The notes beneath the pieces are model-generated. The model did no database searches and was not told the DNA's origin. It saw only the letters and a program-made list of their open reading frames with translations. The translations under genes were made by a program, and so were the position numbers. Shown here piece after piece: positions 18,153 to 26,413 of a stretch of DNA of 64,000 bases (positions within the stretch are counted from its first letter, which is position 1; each line of letters starts with the position of its first letter). Origin of the DNA: Enteroscipio rubneri (lineage in GTDB: Bacteria; Actinomycetota; Coriobacteriia; Coriobacteriales; Eggerthellaceae); the NCBI RefSeq assembly GCF_002899715.1, contig NZ_PPEK01000013.1, positions 1 to 64,000 on the forward strand. Reading direction: 5' to 3'.

Positions 18153-19024
18153 GCGATCAGCAACGCGTGATCGACGGCACTGCCGCTCCTGCAGCCGCCG
18201 ATGCGGGCGGAACGAGCGAGCCTGCCCCCATCATCTTTCTCGACGACATCAGCGTGACGTTCAAGACGCGCACCGGATCGATACTGCACCCGAACAAAGT
18301 GCAGGCCGTGCGCGGACTCACGCTCAAGCTCATGCCGGGCGAGACGCTCGGCATCGTGGGCGAGTCGGGCTGCGGCAAGTCGACGACGGCGAACGTCATG
18401 TGTGGTTTACAGGCTCCCACGACGGGTAAGGTGTTTTTCAAGGGCCAGGACGTGACGAAGCGCACGGCCGAGATGCGACGCGTCATCGGGCGCGTGATCT
18501 CGGTGGTGTTCCAAGACCCGGCGACAGCCCTCAACGCGCGTATGAGCGTGCACGACCAGCTGCTTGACCCGCTCAAGGTACACAGGATCGGCGACAAGGA
18601 CTCGCGCGAGGCGCGCGTGCAGGAGCTCATCGAGATGGTCGGTTTGCCGGGGTCGGTGCTCGACGCGCTGCCAGGGCAGCTCTCGGGCGGTCAGCGCCAG
18701 CGCGTTGCCATCGCCCGTGCGCTCTCGCTCAAACCCGATGCCATCATCGCCGACGAGCCCACGAGCGCCCTCGATGTGTCGGTACGCGCGCAGATCCTCA
18801 ACCTGCTCATGGACCTGAAGCGCGATTTAGGCCTGTCGATGGTATTCATCAGCCACGATATACAGACGGTGCGCTACATTTCCGATCGCATCATCGTCAT
18901 GAACGCCGGTCGAGCCGTTGAGCGCGGTACGTCCGAAGAGGTGTTCGCGCGTCCGAAGGACGACTACACGAAGCTGCTTCTGGGCGCCGCGCCTTCGCTT
19001 CTGCATCCCGAACTGGGCAAGTAA
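18149..19024 (+). CDS. ABC importer ATPase, DppF-type (SatD-like)
   Basis: The ATG overlaps the stop of the preceding gene in an ATGA junction and has AGGAGGT 8 bases upstream, giving 291 residues. It is a full ATP-binding subunit with Walker A GESGCGKST, signature LSGGQRQR, Walker B AIIADEPTSALD and the switch HDIQTVRYI. Together with the ATPase half of the fused protein it forms the heterodimeric motor of the importer. A short Ala/Gly-rich N-terminal extension precedes the domain. A strong terminator follows 66 bases downstream and closes the transporter operon. Confidence 0.9.
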   Translation: MSDQQRVIDGTAAPAAADAGGTSEPAPIIFLDDISVTFKTRTGSILHPNKVQAVRGLTLKLMPGETLGIVGESGCGKSTTANVMCGLQAPTTGKVFFKGQDVTKRTAEMRRVIGRVISVVFQDPATALNARMSVHDQLLDPLKVHRIGDKDSREARVQELIEMVGLPGSVLDALPGQLSGGQRQRVAIARALSLKPDAIIADEPTSALDVSVRAQILNLLMDLKRDLGLSMVFISHDIQTVRYISDRIIVMNAGRAVERGTSEEVFARPKDDYTKLLLGAAPSLLHPELGK

Positions 19025-19090
19025 TACAGGAAGGACGGTTTGGCGCGCTCTTCTTGCCATGCTGGGCGAGACGCGTTCGTCGGATCCCGA

Positions 19091-19112
19091 GCGCCCCGGT
19101 TCGCCGGGGCGC
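19091..19112 (+). terminator. Terminator of the transporter operon
   Basis: A perfect 9-bp GC-rich stem (19091-19099 with 19104-19112) with a TTCG loop is followed by TTTTT. Confidence 0.9.
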
Positions 19113-19139
19113 TTTTTATGTGATGGACAACCGAATACG

Positions 19140-19169
19140 TTGACGCTCTCCCTTGGTGGCCTTTACCCT
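19140..19169 (+). promoter_or_regulatory. Candidate promoter for nanA
   Basis: TTGACG (19140-19145, five of six consensus bases) and TACCCT (19164-19169) are 18 bases apart, just after the preceding terminator and 43 bases before nanA. The -10 box is poor, which suits an activated promoter. Confidence 0.4.
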
Positions 19170-19211
19170 TTTACCGTTTGCAACGAGACCTGGAAAAGAG
19201 GATTATCCCCT

Positions 19212-20183
19212 ATGACCGATTCACCGTTTCGCGGCGTCATCCCCCCGGTCGTCATCCCGCTGACCGAGAAGCGCCAGCTCGACCTCGAGGCGCTCGAGCG
19301 CTCCATCAACCGCATGATCGAGGCCGGCGTCGATGGCCTGTTCTTCTTGGGCTCTTCGGGCGAGGTGGCCTTCCTCACCGATGCGCAGCGCTATCACGTG
19401 CTGCAAGAGGCCATCGCCATGGTGCACGGCCGCGTGCCGGTGCTCACGGGCATCATCGACATGGAGACCATGCGCGTGGTCGACCAGGCCAAGCGCGCTA
19501 CGGGATACGGCGTCGACGCCCTCGTGGCCACCGCTCCCTTCTACGCGCTCGGCGGCCCCAAAGAGGTGGAGCGCCACTTCCGCGCTATCCGCGAGTACAC
19601 CGACCTGCCGTTGTTCGCCTACGACCTGCCCGCCTGCGTGCACACGAAGCTCGATCCCACGATGCTCGTGCGCCTCGGCGAGGACGGCGTGCTACAGGGC
19701 GTGAAGGACTCCTCGGGCGATGACGTGTCGTTCCGCTGGCTGTGCCTGCAGAACGAGGACGCCGGCCACCCGCTGCAGCTGCTGACCGGCCACGAGGTGG
19801 TCGTCGACGGCGCGTACCTGGGCGGCGCCGACGGTTCGGTGCCGGGCCTCGCGAACATCGATCCGGCCAGCTACGTGGAGCAGTGGCGCGCTGCACAAGC
19901 CGGCGACTGGGAGCGCGTGCGCGAGATCCAGAACCACCTCGCCCGCCTCATGTTCGTCACGCGCGAAGTGAAGGCCACCGTGGGCTTCGGCGCCGGCGTG
20001 GGCGCGTTCAAGACGGCGCTGTGGCAGATGGGCGTGTTCAACACGAACCAGATGCGCGAGCCCGTGTGCGCGCTGGAGGGCGAGGACGTGGAGCATATCG
20101 TGAGCGTGCTGAAGAAGGCCGGCCTCATGGACGCCGACGCGCCGACGCGCGTCGCGCATTGGAACGCCTGCCCTACCGAATGA
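19212..20183 (+). CDS. nanA: N-acetylneuraminate lyase (DHDPS/NAL family)
   Basis: This 323-residue class I aldolase would split N-acetylneuraminate into ManNAc and pyruvate in the cytoplasm. The (beta/alpha)8 family motifs are present: GSSGE at 47-51 where dihydrodipicolinate synthases have GTTGE, Tyr137 in LFAYDLPA, and the Schiff-base Lys165 in GVKDSSGD. The gene follows the importer and precedes an AGE epimerase, which supports the lyase role over lysine synthesis or other NAL-family activities. The upstream frame is open, but the ATG at 19212 is the first one that fits the family N-terminus. An 18-base gap leads to the next gene. Confidence 0.85.
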   Translation: MTDSPFRGVIPPVVIPLTEKRQLDLEALERSINRMIEAGVDGLFFLGSSGEVAFLTDAQRYHVLQEAIAMVHGRVPVLTGIIDMETMRVVDQAKRATGYGVDALVATAPFYALGGPKEVERHFRAIREYTDLPLFAYDLPACVHTKLDPTMLVRLGEDGVLQGVKDSSGDDVSFRWLCLQNEDAGHPLQLLTGHEVVVDGAYLGGADGSVPGLANIDPASYVEQWRAAQAGDWERVREIQNHLARLMFVTREVKATVGFGAGVGAFKTALWQMGVFNTNQMREPVCALEGEDVEHIVSVLKKAGLMDADAPTRVAHWNACPTE

Positions 20184-20201
20184 CGAGACAAGGAGAGCCC
20201 C

Positions 20202-21416
20202 ATGACCGCCCAACACAACCAGAAGCTTTTGGATGCGCGCGACTGGTGCCGCCAGGAACTGGACAAGAGCATCGCATTTTGGCTCGAGCACGGCCTGGAT
20301 CGAGAGCACGGCGGAGTGTACACCTGCCTCGACCGGATTGGCGAAGTCTACTCCACCGATAAAAGCGTGTGGATGCAAGGGCGCTGCGCCTGGATGTTCT
20401 CGTACCTGTGCCACCTCTATGGCAAACGGCCGGAGTGGATGGAAGCCGCGAAGAGCTGCCTCGACTTTTTAGAGAACTACTGCATCAATCAGGAAGCGGG
20501 CGGTCGCCTGTACTTCACGGTGACGGCCGAAGGCAAGCCGCTGCGCCAGCGGCGCTACTGCTTCTCCGAGGGCTTCTACGCCATCGCGAACGCCGAGTAC
20601 TACGGACTCACTGGCGAAGCAAAGCACCTCGAGCGTGCGCGGTGGGCCTACCATATGATCTACGACCTGAACAACAGCCTGATAGACGATCCCACCGGAC
20701 TCGGCCCCAAGACACTGCCCGAAACGCGCTCCGGACATGCGCTGGGCGATCCGATGATCTTTCTCAATATCATCAGCATCATGCGACGCGTCGATCCCGC
20801 GAGCATCGAGGAATACGATCGCCACGCACGCGAGTGCACCGATCGCATCGTAAACGATCACTATCGGCCGGAACTCGGTTGCACGCTGGAGAATGTCAGC
20901 CTCGCCGGCGAGCCGGAGCTGTGGTACACGGCCGGGCGCGTGGTGAACCCGGGCCACGACATCGAGTGCAGTTGGTTCATGATGGACGAGGCCAACTACC
21001 GCGGCGACGAGGAGCTGCATCGCACGGCCGAGCAGATTTTCCGCCTGGCCATCGAGGCAGGATGGGACGAGGAATTCGGCGGCCTGCTCTACTTCATCGA
21101 CTGCAAGGGCCTGCCCACCGAAGCCTACGAACACGATATGAAGCTGTGGTGGCCCCACAACGAGATCATGATCGCCGCCTCGAAGGCGTACCGCGACACC
21201 GGCGACGAGTACTACCTGGACTGGCTTTTGAAGACGATGGACTACTGCAAGCAGCATTTCGCCGATCCCGAGTACGGCGAATGGTACGGCTACCTGCGCC
21301 GCGACGGCCTGCCCACCATGCCCCCCACCAAGGGATCCACGTTCAAGGGCCCCTTCCATGTGCCCCGCGCGCTGTCCATGACCGAGCGCGTGCTGACCGA
21401 ACTGATAGGAGACTAG
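20202..21416 (+). CDS. AGE-family N-acetylglucosamine 2-epimerase
   Basis: This 404-residue protein belongs to the N-acylglucosamine 2-epimerase (renin-binding protein) family, an (alpha/alpha)6 barrel. Family features are DREHGGVYTCLDRIG near the N-terminus, KSVWMQGRCAWMFSYL, RRYCFSEGFYAIANAEYY, NPGHDIECSWFMM with its catalytic histidine, and KLWWPHNEIMIAA with a second catalytic histidine, then HVPRALSM near the end. In this context it would convert ManNAc from the lyase into GlcNAc. That route differs from the NanK/NanE route, in which ManNAc is phosphorylated first; neither nanK nor nanE is present. AAGGAGAG precedes the ATG. A palindromic repeat starts 2 bases after the stop. Confidence 0.88.
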   Translation: MTAQHNQKLLDARDWCRQELDKSIAFWLEHGLDREHGGVYTCLDRIGEVYSTDKSVWMQGRCAWMFSYLCHLYGKRPEWMEAAKSCLDFLENYCINQEAGGRLYFTVTAEGKPLRQRRYCFSEGFYAIANAEYYGLTGEAKHLERARWAYHMIYDLNNSLIDDPTGLGPKTLPETRSGHALGDPMIFLNIISIMRRVDPASIEEYDRHARECTDRIVNDHYRPELGCTLENVSLAGEPELWYTAGRVVNPGHDIECSWFMMDEANYRGDEELHRTAEQIFRLAIEAGWDEEFGGLLYFIDCKGLPTEAYEHDMKLWWPHNEIMIAASKAYRDTGDEYYLDWLLKTMDYCKQHFADPEYGEWYGYLRRDGLPTMPPTKGSTFKGPFHVPRALSMTERVLTELIGD

Positions 21417-21463
21417 ACGTTCCGTCGGCCTGCCGGCCGACGGAACCGCCCGACGCTGCGGCG
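21417..21463 (+). repeat. Palindrome plus CGACGCTGCGGCG tag (copy 1)
   Basis: A perfect 12-bp hairpin (21419-21430 with 21435-21446, loop TGCC) starts two bases after the epimerase stop. It is followed by the 13-base tag CGACGCTGCGGCG at 21451-21463. The same arrangement (stop codon, GTTCCGYCG palindrome, identical 13-base tag) recurs on the minus strand behind rplX. Confidence 0.75.
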
Positions 21464-21584
21464 CTCCGCAGCACCCTGCGCTTTCCCTCGCGTGCAGAAG
21501 CACGCTCGGCCGCGCAACACGGCAATTCGAGGCACCGCGGAGCGCCTCGCCAACTTGTTTACCAACTTGCGAGAAAGGTTATGC

Positions 21585-22961
21585 ATGAACTACCTGGGTA
21601 TCGATTACGACGTCAAGAACATGCCCGTGCTGGACGAGGGCTTCGTGCCGTTCGGCGTGTGGATGAAGGCGTACCTCGAGGGCGCCACCCAGCCCATCGC
21701 CGTGGCCGTGGAGCGCGAGGACGGGCTCATCTCGGTTCGCGAGAGCGCGATCCGCGGCGGCGAGTTCGCCGAGGCCGACTTCCGCTACGTGGAGCGCCTG
21801 GTGAAGTTCGAGCTGTGGAGCATCGGCGGCTTCCGGGTGTACCTGCGCGGCTGCGACGACATCGCGGCGAAGCTGGCCGAGGCGTACTCGCCGGAAGGCG
21901 CGCGCGCGTTCGACTACGGGTTCGTGGGCGACGTGTACGAGAAGCCGCTCGAGGTTGTGGCGTGCACGGAGGCCGACTTCCCCGCCGCCAACGAGGCCGC
22001 GAAGAAGATCGGCGGCCACATGGAGGGCTGCCGCATCGGCTTCGACGCCGGCGGGTCGGACCGCAAGGTGTCGGCCGTCATCGACGGCGAGTCGGTGTAC
22101 TCCGAGGAGGTCGTGTGGTTCCCGAAGGTCACGGAAGACCCGGAGTACCACTTCAACGAGATCGTGACCGCGTTCAAGACCGCCGCCTCCAAGATGCCGC
22201 GCGTGGACGCCATCGGCGTGTCGTCGGCCGGCACGTTCGTGGGCAACAGCCCCATGGTGGCCTCCCTGTTCATCAAGGTGCCGCGCGATCGCCGCGACGA
22301 GGTGAAGAGCATCTACGACCGGGCCGGCAAGGAGATCGGCGACGTGCCGCTGGTGGTGGCCAACGACGGCGACGTGACCGCACTCGCCGGCTTCATGAGC
22401 ACGGGTTCGGGCGACATCTTAGGGATAGCCATGGGCACGTCCGAGGCCGTGGGCTACGTGAACGACGAGGGCAACGTGCTGGGCTGGATTAACGAGCTGG
22501 CGTTCGCGCCGGTGGACCTGTCGCCCGAGGCCATGCAGGACGAGTGGTCCGGCGACTTCGGCGTAGGCTGCAAGTACTTCAGCCAGGACGCCGTCATCAA
22601 GCTGGCGCCGGTCGCCGGCATCGAGCTGGACCCCGCGCTCTCCCCCGCCGAGAAGCTCAAGGTGGTGCAGGGCCTGGCCAACGAGGGCCACGAGGGCGCG
22701 CTCGACATCTTCCGCTCCATCGGCGTGTACCTGGCGCATACGCTGGTGCTGTACAGCTCGTTCTACGAGATCAAGACGCTCCTGGTGCTGGGCCGCGTGG
22801 CCTCCGGCGTGGGCGGCGACCTCGTGATCAGCGAGTGCAACCGCGTGCTGGCCGAGGAGCACCCCGAGCTGGACGCGCAGATCAACGTGACGCTACCCGA
22901 CGAGATGATGCGCCGCGTGGGCCAGTCCGTGGCCGCCGCCTCGCTGCCGGCGACGAAGTAG
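21585..22961 (+). CDS. Atypical ASKHA-fold sugar kinase (ROK-like), probable GlcNAc kinase
   Basis: The ATG at 21585 has GAGAAAGG upstream and gives 458 residues. Residues from about 150 form an ASKHA kinase: phosphate loop GFDAGGSDRK at 152-161, VSSAGTF, a catalytic-type VVANDGDVTALAG, and an adenosine-site segment GIAMGTSEA. The first 150 residues form an additional domain that I do not recognise. In the pathway, GlcNAc from the epimerase needs phosphorylation before NagA, and this is the only kinase in the cluster, so GlcNAc kinase is the natural inference. Other sugar specificities or a regulatory role cannot be excluded. A strong terminator follows. Confidence 0.7.
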   Translation: MNYLGIDYDVKNMPVLDEGFVPFGVWMKAYLEGATQPIAVAVEREDGLISVRESAIRGGEFAEADFRYVERLVKFELWSIGGFRVYLRGCDDIAAKLAEAYSPEGARAFDYGFVGDVYEKPLEVVACTEADFPAANEAAKKIGGHMEGCRIGFDAGGSDRKVSAVIDGESVYSEEVVWFPKVTEDPEYHFNEIVTAFKTAASKMPRVDAIGVSSAGTFVGNSPMVASLFIKVPRDRRDEVKSIYDRAGKEIGDVPLVVANDGDVTALAGFMSTGSGDILGIAMGTSEAVGYVNDEGNVLGWINELAFAPVDLSPEAMQDEWSGDFGVGCKYFSQDAVIKLAPVAGIELDPALSPAEKLKVVQGLANEGHEGALDIFRSIGVYLAHTLVLYSSFYEIKTLLVLGRVASGVGGDLVISECNRVLAEEHPELDAQINVTLPDEMMRRVGQSVAAASLPATK

Positions 22962-22982
22962 GGCTCATCATCGCACAACCTG

Positions 22983-23009
22983 AAGGCCGCTGCTATACGC
23001 AGCGGCCTT
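22983..23009 (+). terminator. Terminator after the sugar kinase gene
   Basis: A perfect 11-bp stem (22983-22993 with 22999-23009) with loop TATAC is followed by TTTT. Confidence 0.92.
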
Positions 23010-23136
23010 TTTTCGAGCCGGACAGCAAGAAAAGCCGTACGTCCGACGCGCAGACGCAGCCCCCTTCCAAAACCGAACGAAAGCGCTATACTTTATCTTT
23101 ACGCTTACGGAATACCGTGCGGGATGGCGGCAAGAG

Positions 23137-24282
23137 GTGATCGTGCAATCACTGCTCTACATTGAAGTGAACCTGCTGTGCCTGCTCATCTTGGCGCTCG
23201 TCCTGGTGAAGGTGCTTCGTGGCAACGACGTGCGCAGCCGGCAGTTCTGGTTCTCAGGCGTGCTGCTGGCAAGCATCCTCGCGTCGGCGCTCGACATGCT
23301 GTGGATTCTCGTGAGTACAGGCTCTATGAGCGTCTCCCCCGTCGGAAGCTTCGGCATAAACGCGACGTACTATCTCATGGCCTCGCTCGGCAGCTTCTGC
23401 TGGTTCGTCTACTCCGAGCGCGTGCAAACGTCGCGCCTCGTGGCCTCCCCCGCGCGGATCGTCGTATGCTCTGCACCGCTCATGGTTTCATTCGTGCTCG
23501 TGCTGTCTTCCTACTGGACGGGATGGGCGCTTTCCATTGACGCAGAGGGCGGCTACCACCGCGGCAGCCTGTATGCCGTACAGTTCTTCATAGTGTACGG
23601 TTATGGGCTGGTCACAGCCGCACATGCGCTTGTGGGCGCGTTCAAGAAGGAGAACTTCGCCGTCAGGTCGCAGTACCTGTCGCTCACGTACTTCGCTGTG
23701 CTGCCGCTCGCGTTCATCACGTTGCAGGCCTTCGCCCCTAATGTGCCGCTTACCTGTGTGGGCGTGACCGTGGCGCTTCTCTGGGTGTATTTGGACATGC
23801 AGGAGCAGAAGATTTCGCTCGACCCGCTCACGCAACTGAATAATCGCACCCAACTGGCGAAGCACGTAGCGCAGCGCATGAGGCATCGCGATGCAGGGCA
23901 GACGCTGTGCCTGTTCATCGTGGATGTCGATCGTTTCAAGGGCATCAACGACATCTACGGCCACGTGGAGGGAGACCGTGCGCTCGTGCGCGTCGCCGAC
24001 GCTCTGCGTCGCTGTTGCGCAGGCGGCTCCGCCTTCATCGCGCGCTATGGCGGCGACGAGTTCATCGTGGTGCGCGATTCCGCACGGACCTGCGACGCGA
24101 CGGAGATGGGCGCGCGCCTGAACGCCGAACTCGCACGGCTCGACGAGGCGGCCGGGGCGCCCTACGCCCTGCACGTCAGCGTGGGCGCCGCGGTCTACCG
24201 GGAGGGCATCGAGACGCTGCAGGACTTCATCCGCGAGGCCGACCGGGAGCTGTACGAGGCGAAGGCCGCCCGCGCCTCGTAG
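23137..24282 (+). CDS. Six-span membrane diguanylate cyclase (GGDEF)
   Basis: This 381-residue protein has about six hydrophobic spans in residues 5-218, a short linker, and a C-terminal GGDEF domain. That domain has DPLTQLNNR (229-237), the nucleotide-binding FKGINDIYGH, and the active-site YGGDEF at 304-309, so cyclic di-GMP synthesis is expected. The RxxD inhibitory site five residues before GGDEF is absent. Start is GTG; the GTG at 23143 has the better AAGAGGTGA site and would remove two residues. TATACT at 23087-23092 may be its -10 box. It splits the sialic acid genes from nagBA without obvious functional link. Confidence 0.88.
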   Translation: MIVQSLLYIEVNLLCLLILALVLVKVLRGNDVRSRQFWFSGVLLASILASALDMLWILVSTGSMSVSPVGSFGINATYYLMASLGSFCWFVYSERVQTSRLVASPARIVVCSAPLMVSFVLVLSSYWTGWALSIDAEGGYHRGSLYAVQFFIVYGYGLVTAAHALVGAFKKENFAVRSQYLSLTYFAVLPLAFITLQAFAPNVPLTCVGVTVALLWVYLDMQEQKISLDPLTQLNNRTQLAKHVAQRMRHRDAGQTLCLFIVDVDRFKGINDIYGHVEGDRALVRVADALRRCCAGGSAFIARYGGDEFIVVRDSARTCDATEMGARLNAELARLDEAAGAPYALHVSVGAAVYREGIETLQDFIREADRELYEAKAARAS

Positions 24283-24379
24283 AATAGCCCCGTTCATGCC
24301 GCTTGGCGAGCATGGACTGTCTCCCCACCTGGCGGCAAGGGCACGTGCGTAACGTTCTTCGTCCCGTTTGCGGCCCGTT

Positions 24380-25504
24380 CTACGCCAGCAGTCGCCCCCT
24401 CAACACCACGTGCCTCACGTCCAACGTTTCAGCGTCCAGCAGCACGGCGTCGGCCACCTTGCCGGGCTCGATGGCGCCGCGCTCGGCGTCCACGCCGATG
24501 GCGCGAGCCGGATTCGCGGTAGCGGCCTTCACGGCGCTTTCCAGCGGGATGTCAGCCTCGCGCACAGCCCAGCGCAGGCAGGCGGCCAAGTCGGTGGCCG
24601 ATCCGGCAATGGTGCCGTCAGCCAGCGTGGCCAGGTTGCCGCGCACGGTGACGTCCTGCCCGCCCAGGTCGTACACGCCGTCCTCCAGGCCGGTAGCCCG
24701 CATGGAATCGCTGATGAGGACCATGCGATCGTCGCCGAACAGCCTGAACGCCATCCGCACCATGGCGGGATGGATATGCACGCCGTCGGCGATAAGCTCG
24801 GCTGTCACGTCGTCGCGCTCGAACGCCGCGGGAATAGGGCCCGGTTTGCGGTGGTGCAGCGGCGGCATGGCGTTGTACAGGTGCGTGAGCTGGCGCGCGC
24901 CGTGCTCGAACGCGGCGCGGGTGCAATCGTAGTCGGCTGTGGTGTGCGCGAGCGAGATGCGCACCTCGTCCGCCATCTCGTCGATGAAGGCGAGCGCGCC
25001 CTCTTCCTCCGGCGCGATGTCCACCAGCTTCACTAGGCCGCCCGCCGCCTCCTGCAAGCGGCGCAGCATGGCCGCGTCGGGCACCTGCACGTAGGCCGGG
25101 TTCTGCGCGCCTATCTTGTCGGGCGAAATGAACGGCCCTTCCATGTTCACGCCCACAAGCGCCGCTTCGTCGTCGGTCGGGGCGAACGCGGCCGCAGCCC
25201 GCATGATGCCGGCCAGCTTCTCCTCGGGATACGTCATGGTTGCCGGGCAGATGGCCGTCACGCCGCGGCTCGCCTCGTGACGCGCAATGGTGGACAGCGC
25301 CTCGCCCGTGCCGTCGCACAGGTCGGCCCCCAAACAACCGTGGAAGTGCACATCCACCAGCCCGGGGATCACGTAGCAGCCCGCGGCGTCCAGCACGTCA
25401 CCGTCGCCCACATCGGCCGCCTCGGCGAACCGGCCGTCGGCCACCGCCACGTCGCGCGTAGCGAAGCCCCGGCCGTCGAACACGTTTCCATTCGTTATGA
25501 GCAT
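24380..25504 (-). CDS. nagA: N-acetylglucosamine-6-phosphate deacetylase
   Basis: This 374-residue amidohydrolase removes the acetyl group from GlcNAc-6-phosphate, giving glucosamine-6-phosphate and acetate. It shows PGLVDVHFHGCLGADL with the metal-site HxH at 53-55, the metal-binding glutamate in VNMEGPFIS, HTTADY and HLYNAMPPLHHR with further metal-site histidines, ADGVHIHP, and the catalytic aspartate in LISDSMRATG. A TAGGAGGGGAG site precedes the ATG. It lies 13 bases downstream of nagB in the same operon and ends convergent with the GGDEF gene; no clear terminator is visible in the 97-base gap. Confidence 0.95.
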   Translation of the reverse strand: MLITNGNVFDGRGFATRDVAVADGRFAEAADVGDGDVLDAAGCYVIPGLVDVHFHGCLGADLCDGTGEALSTIARHEASRGVTAICPATMTYPEEKLAGIMRAAAAFAPTDDEAALVGVNMEGPFISPDKIGAQNPAYVQVPDAAMLRRLQEAAGGLVKLVDIAPEEEGALAFIDEMADEVRISLAHTTADYDCTRAAFEHGARQLTHLYNAMPPLHHRKPGPIPAAFERDDVTAELIADGVHIHPAMVRMAFRLFGDDRMVLISDSMRATGLEDGVYDLGGQDVTVRGNLATLADGTIAGSATDLAACLRWAVREADIPLESAVKAATANPARAIGVDAERGAIEPGKVADAVLLDAETLDVRHVVLRGRLLA

Positions 25505-25517
25505 GGACGCTCCCCTC

Positions 25518-26246
25518 CTATCGGCAGAGCGCGCCCGCCGCCGGGTCGACGATGACGGTGGCGTTGGGGTGGAACTGTAGGATGGAGGCCGGCACCTGGG
25601 GCGTCACGGGGCCGAAGAACGCCTGCTTCACGATCTCGGCCTTGTGGGCGCCCTCCACCACCACGAGCACGCTGCGCGCGGCCATGATGGTGCCGATGCC
25701 CATGGTGTAGGCCTGGCGCGGCACGTCATTGATGCTGTCGAACAGGCGGCTGTTCGCCTGGATGGTGCTCTCGGTGAGATCGACGCAATGCGTGGCCTTC
25801 GGGAACTCGTCCTCAGGCTCGTTGAAGCCGATGTGGCCGTTCGGCCCGAGGCCCAGCAGCTGCAGGTCGATGCCGCCCGCCTCCTCGATGGCCTGCTCGT
25901 AGGCCGCGCACACGGCATCGGCGTCCGGGTTGAATCCTTCCGGCACGTGCGTGCGCACCTGATCGATGTCCACGTGGTCGAACAGGTGCTGCTTCATGAA
26001 GTAGCGGTAGCTTTGGTCGTGCTCGGGGGCTAGTCCACGGTACTCGTCCAGGTTGAACGTGGTCACGTCGGCGAAGCTGATCTTGCCGGACGCGCAGTCC
26101 TCCACGAGGCAGGCGTACAGGCCGATGGGCGTCGTGCCCGTGGCCAAGCCCAGTACGCAGGCGGGATCGGCCTCGATGTACGAGGCGATGCGATCGGCAG
26201 CTTGACGGCTCATATCCTCCGCGCTGTCAGCAATGATGAATTCCAT
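25518..26246 (-). CDS. nagB: Glucosamine-6-phosphate deaminase
   Basis: This 242-residue enzyme converts glucosamine-6-phosphate into fructose-6-phosphate and ammonia, feeding glycolysis. Motifs match NagB: LGLATGTTPIGLY (phosphate loop), TTFNLDEYRGL with the catalytic aspartate, the SYRYFMKQHLF segment, LLGLGPNGHIGFNEP, and YTMGIGTIMAAR. AGAGAGGAG precedes the ATG. It is the first gene of a nagB-nagA pair. With the plus-strand lyase, epimerase and kinase it completes a sialic acid to fructose-6-phosphate pathway. The short length without the allosteric C-terminal tail of the E. coli enzyme suggests a non-allosteric monomer type. Confidence 0.95.
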   Translation of the reverse strand: MEFIIADSAEDMSRQAADRIASYIEADPACVLGLATGTTPIGLYACLVEDCASGKISFADVTTFNLDEYRGLAPEHDQSYRYFMKQHLFDHVDIDQVRTHVPEGFNPDADAVCAAYEQAIEEAGGIDLQLLGLGPNGHIGFNEPEDEFPKATHCVDLTESTIQANSRLFDSINDVPRQAYTMGIGTIMAARSVLVVVEGAHKAEIVKQAFFGPVTPQVPASILQFHPNATVIVDPAAGALCR

Positions 26247-26413
26247 GCTCGGCTCCTCTCTGTTCGTTGTCGTTTGCCGGTGAAAGCGACGGCACCGCCT
26301 TCACCTCGCTCCCTTCCACCTGCGCACTCCGCCTTCGGCATCCTTTGTCCGCAGACGCCGCGGCACGGCGTGCCACCGTCTGTCGTTAGAGCGTGCATCT
26401 TGTTAACCTGGTA

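Noticed and set aside
13221-19024. Plain dipeptide or nickel importer
   Set aside because: Possible by family alone, but adjacency to lyase, epimerase and sugar kinase genes makes sialic acid more likely. Kept as an alternative in the entries.
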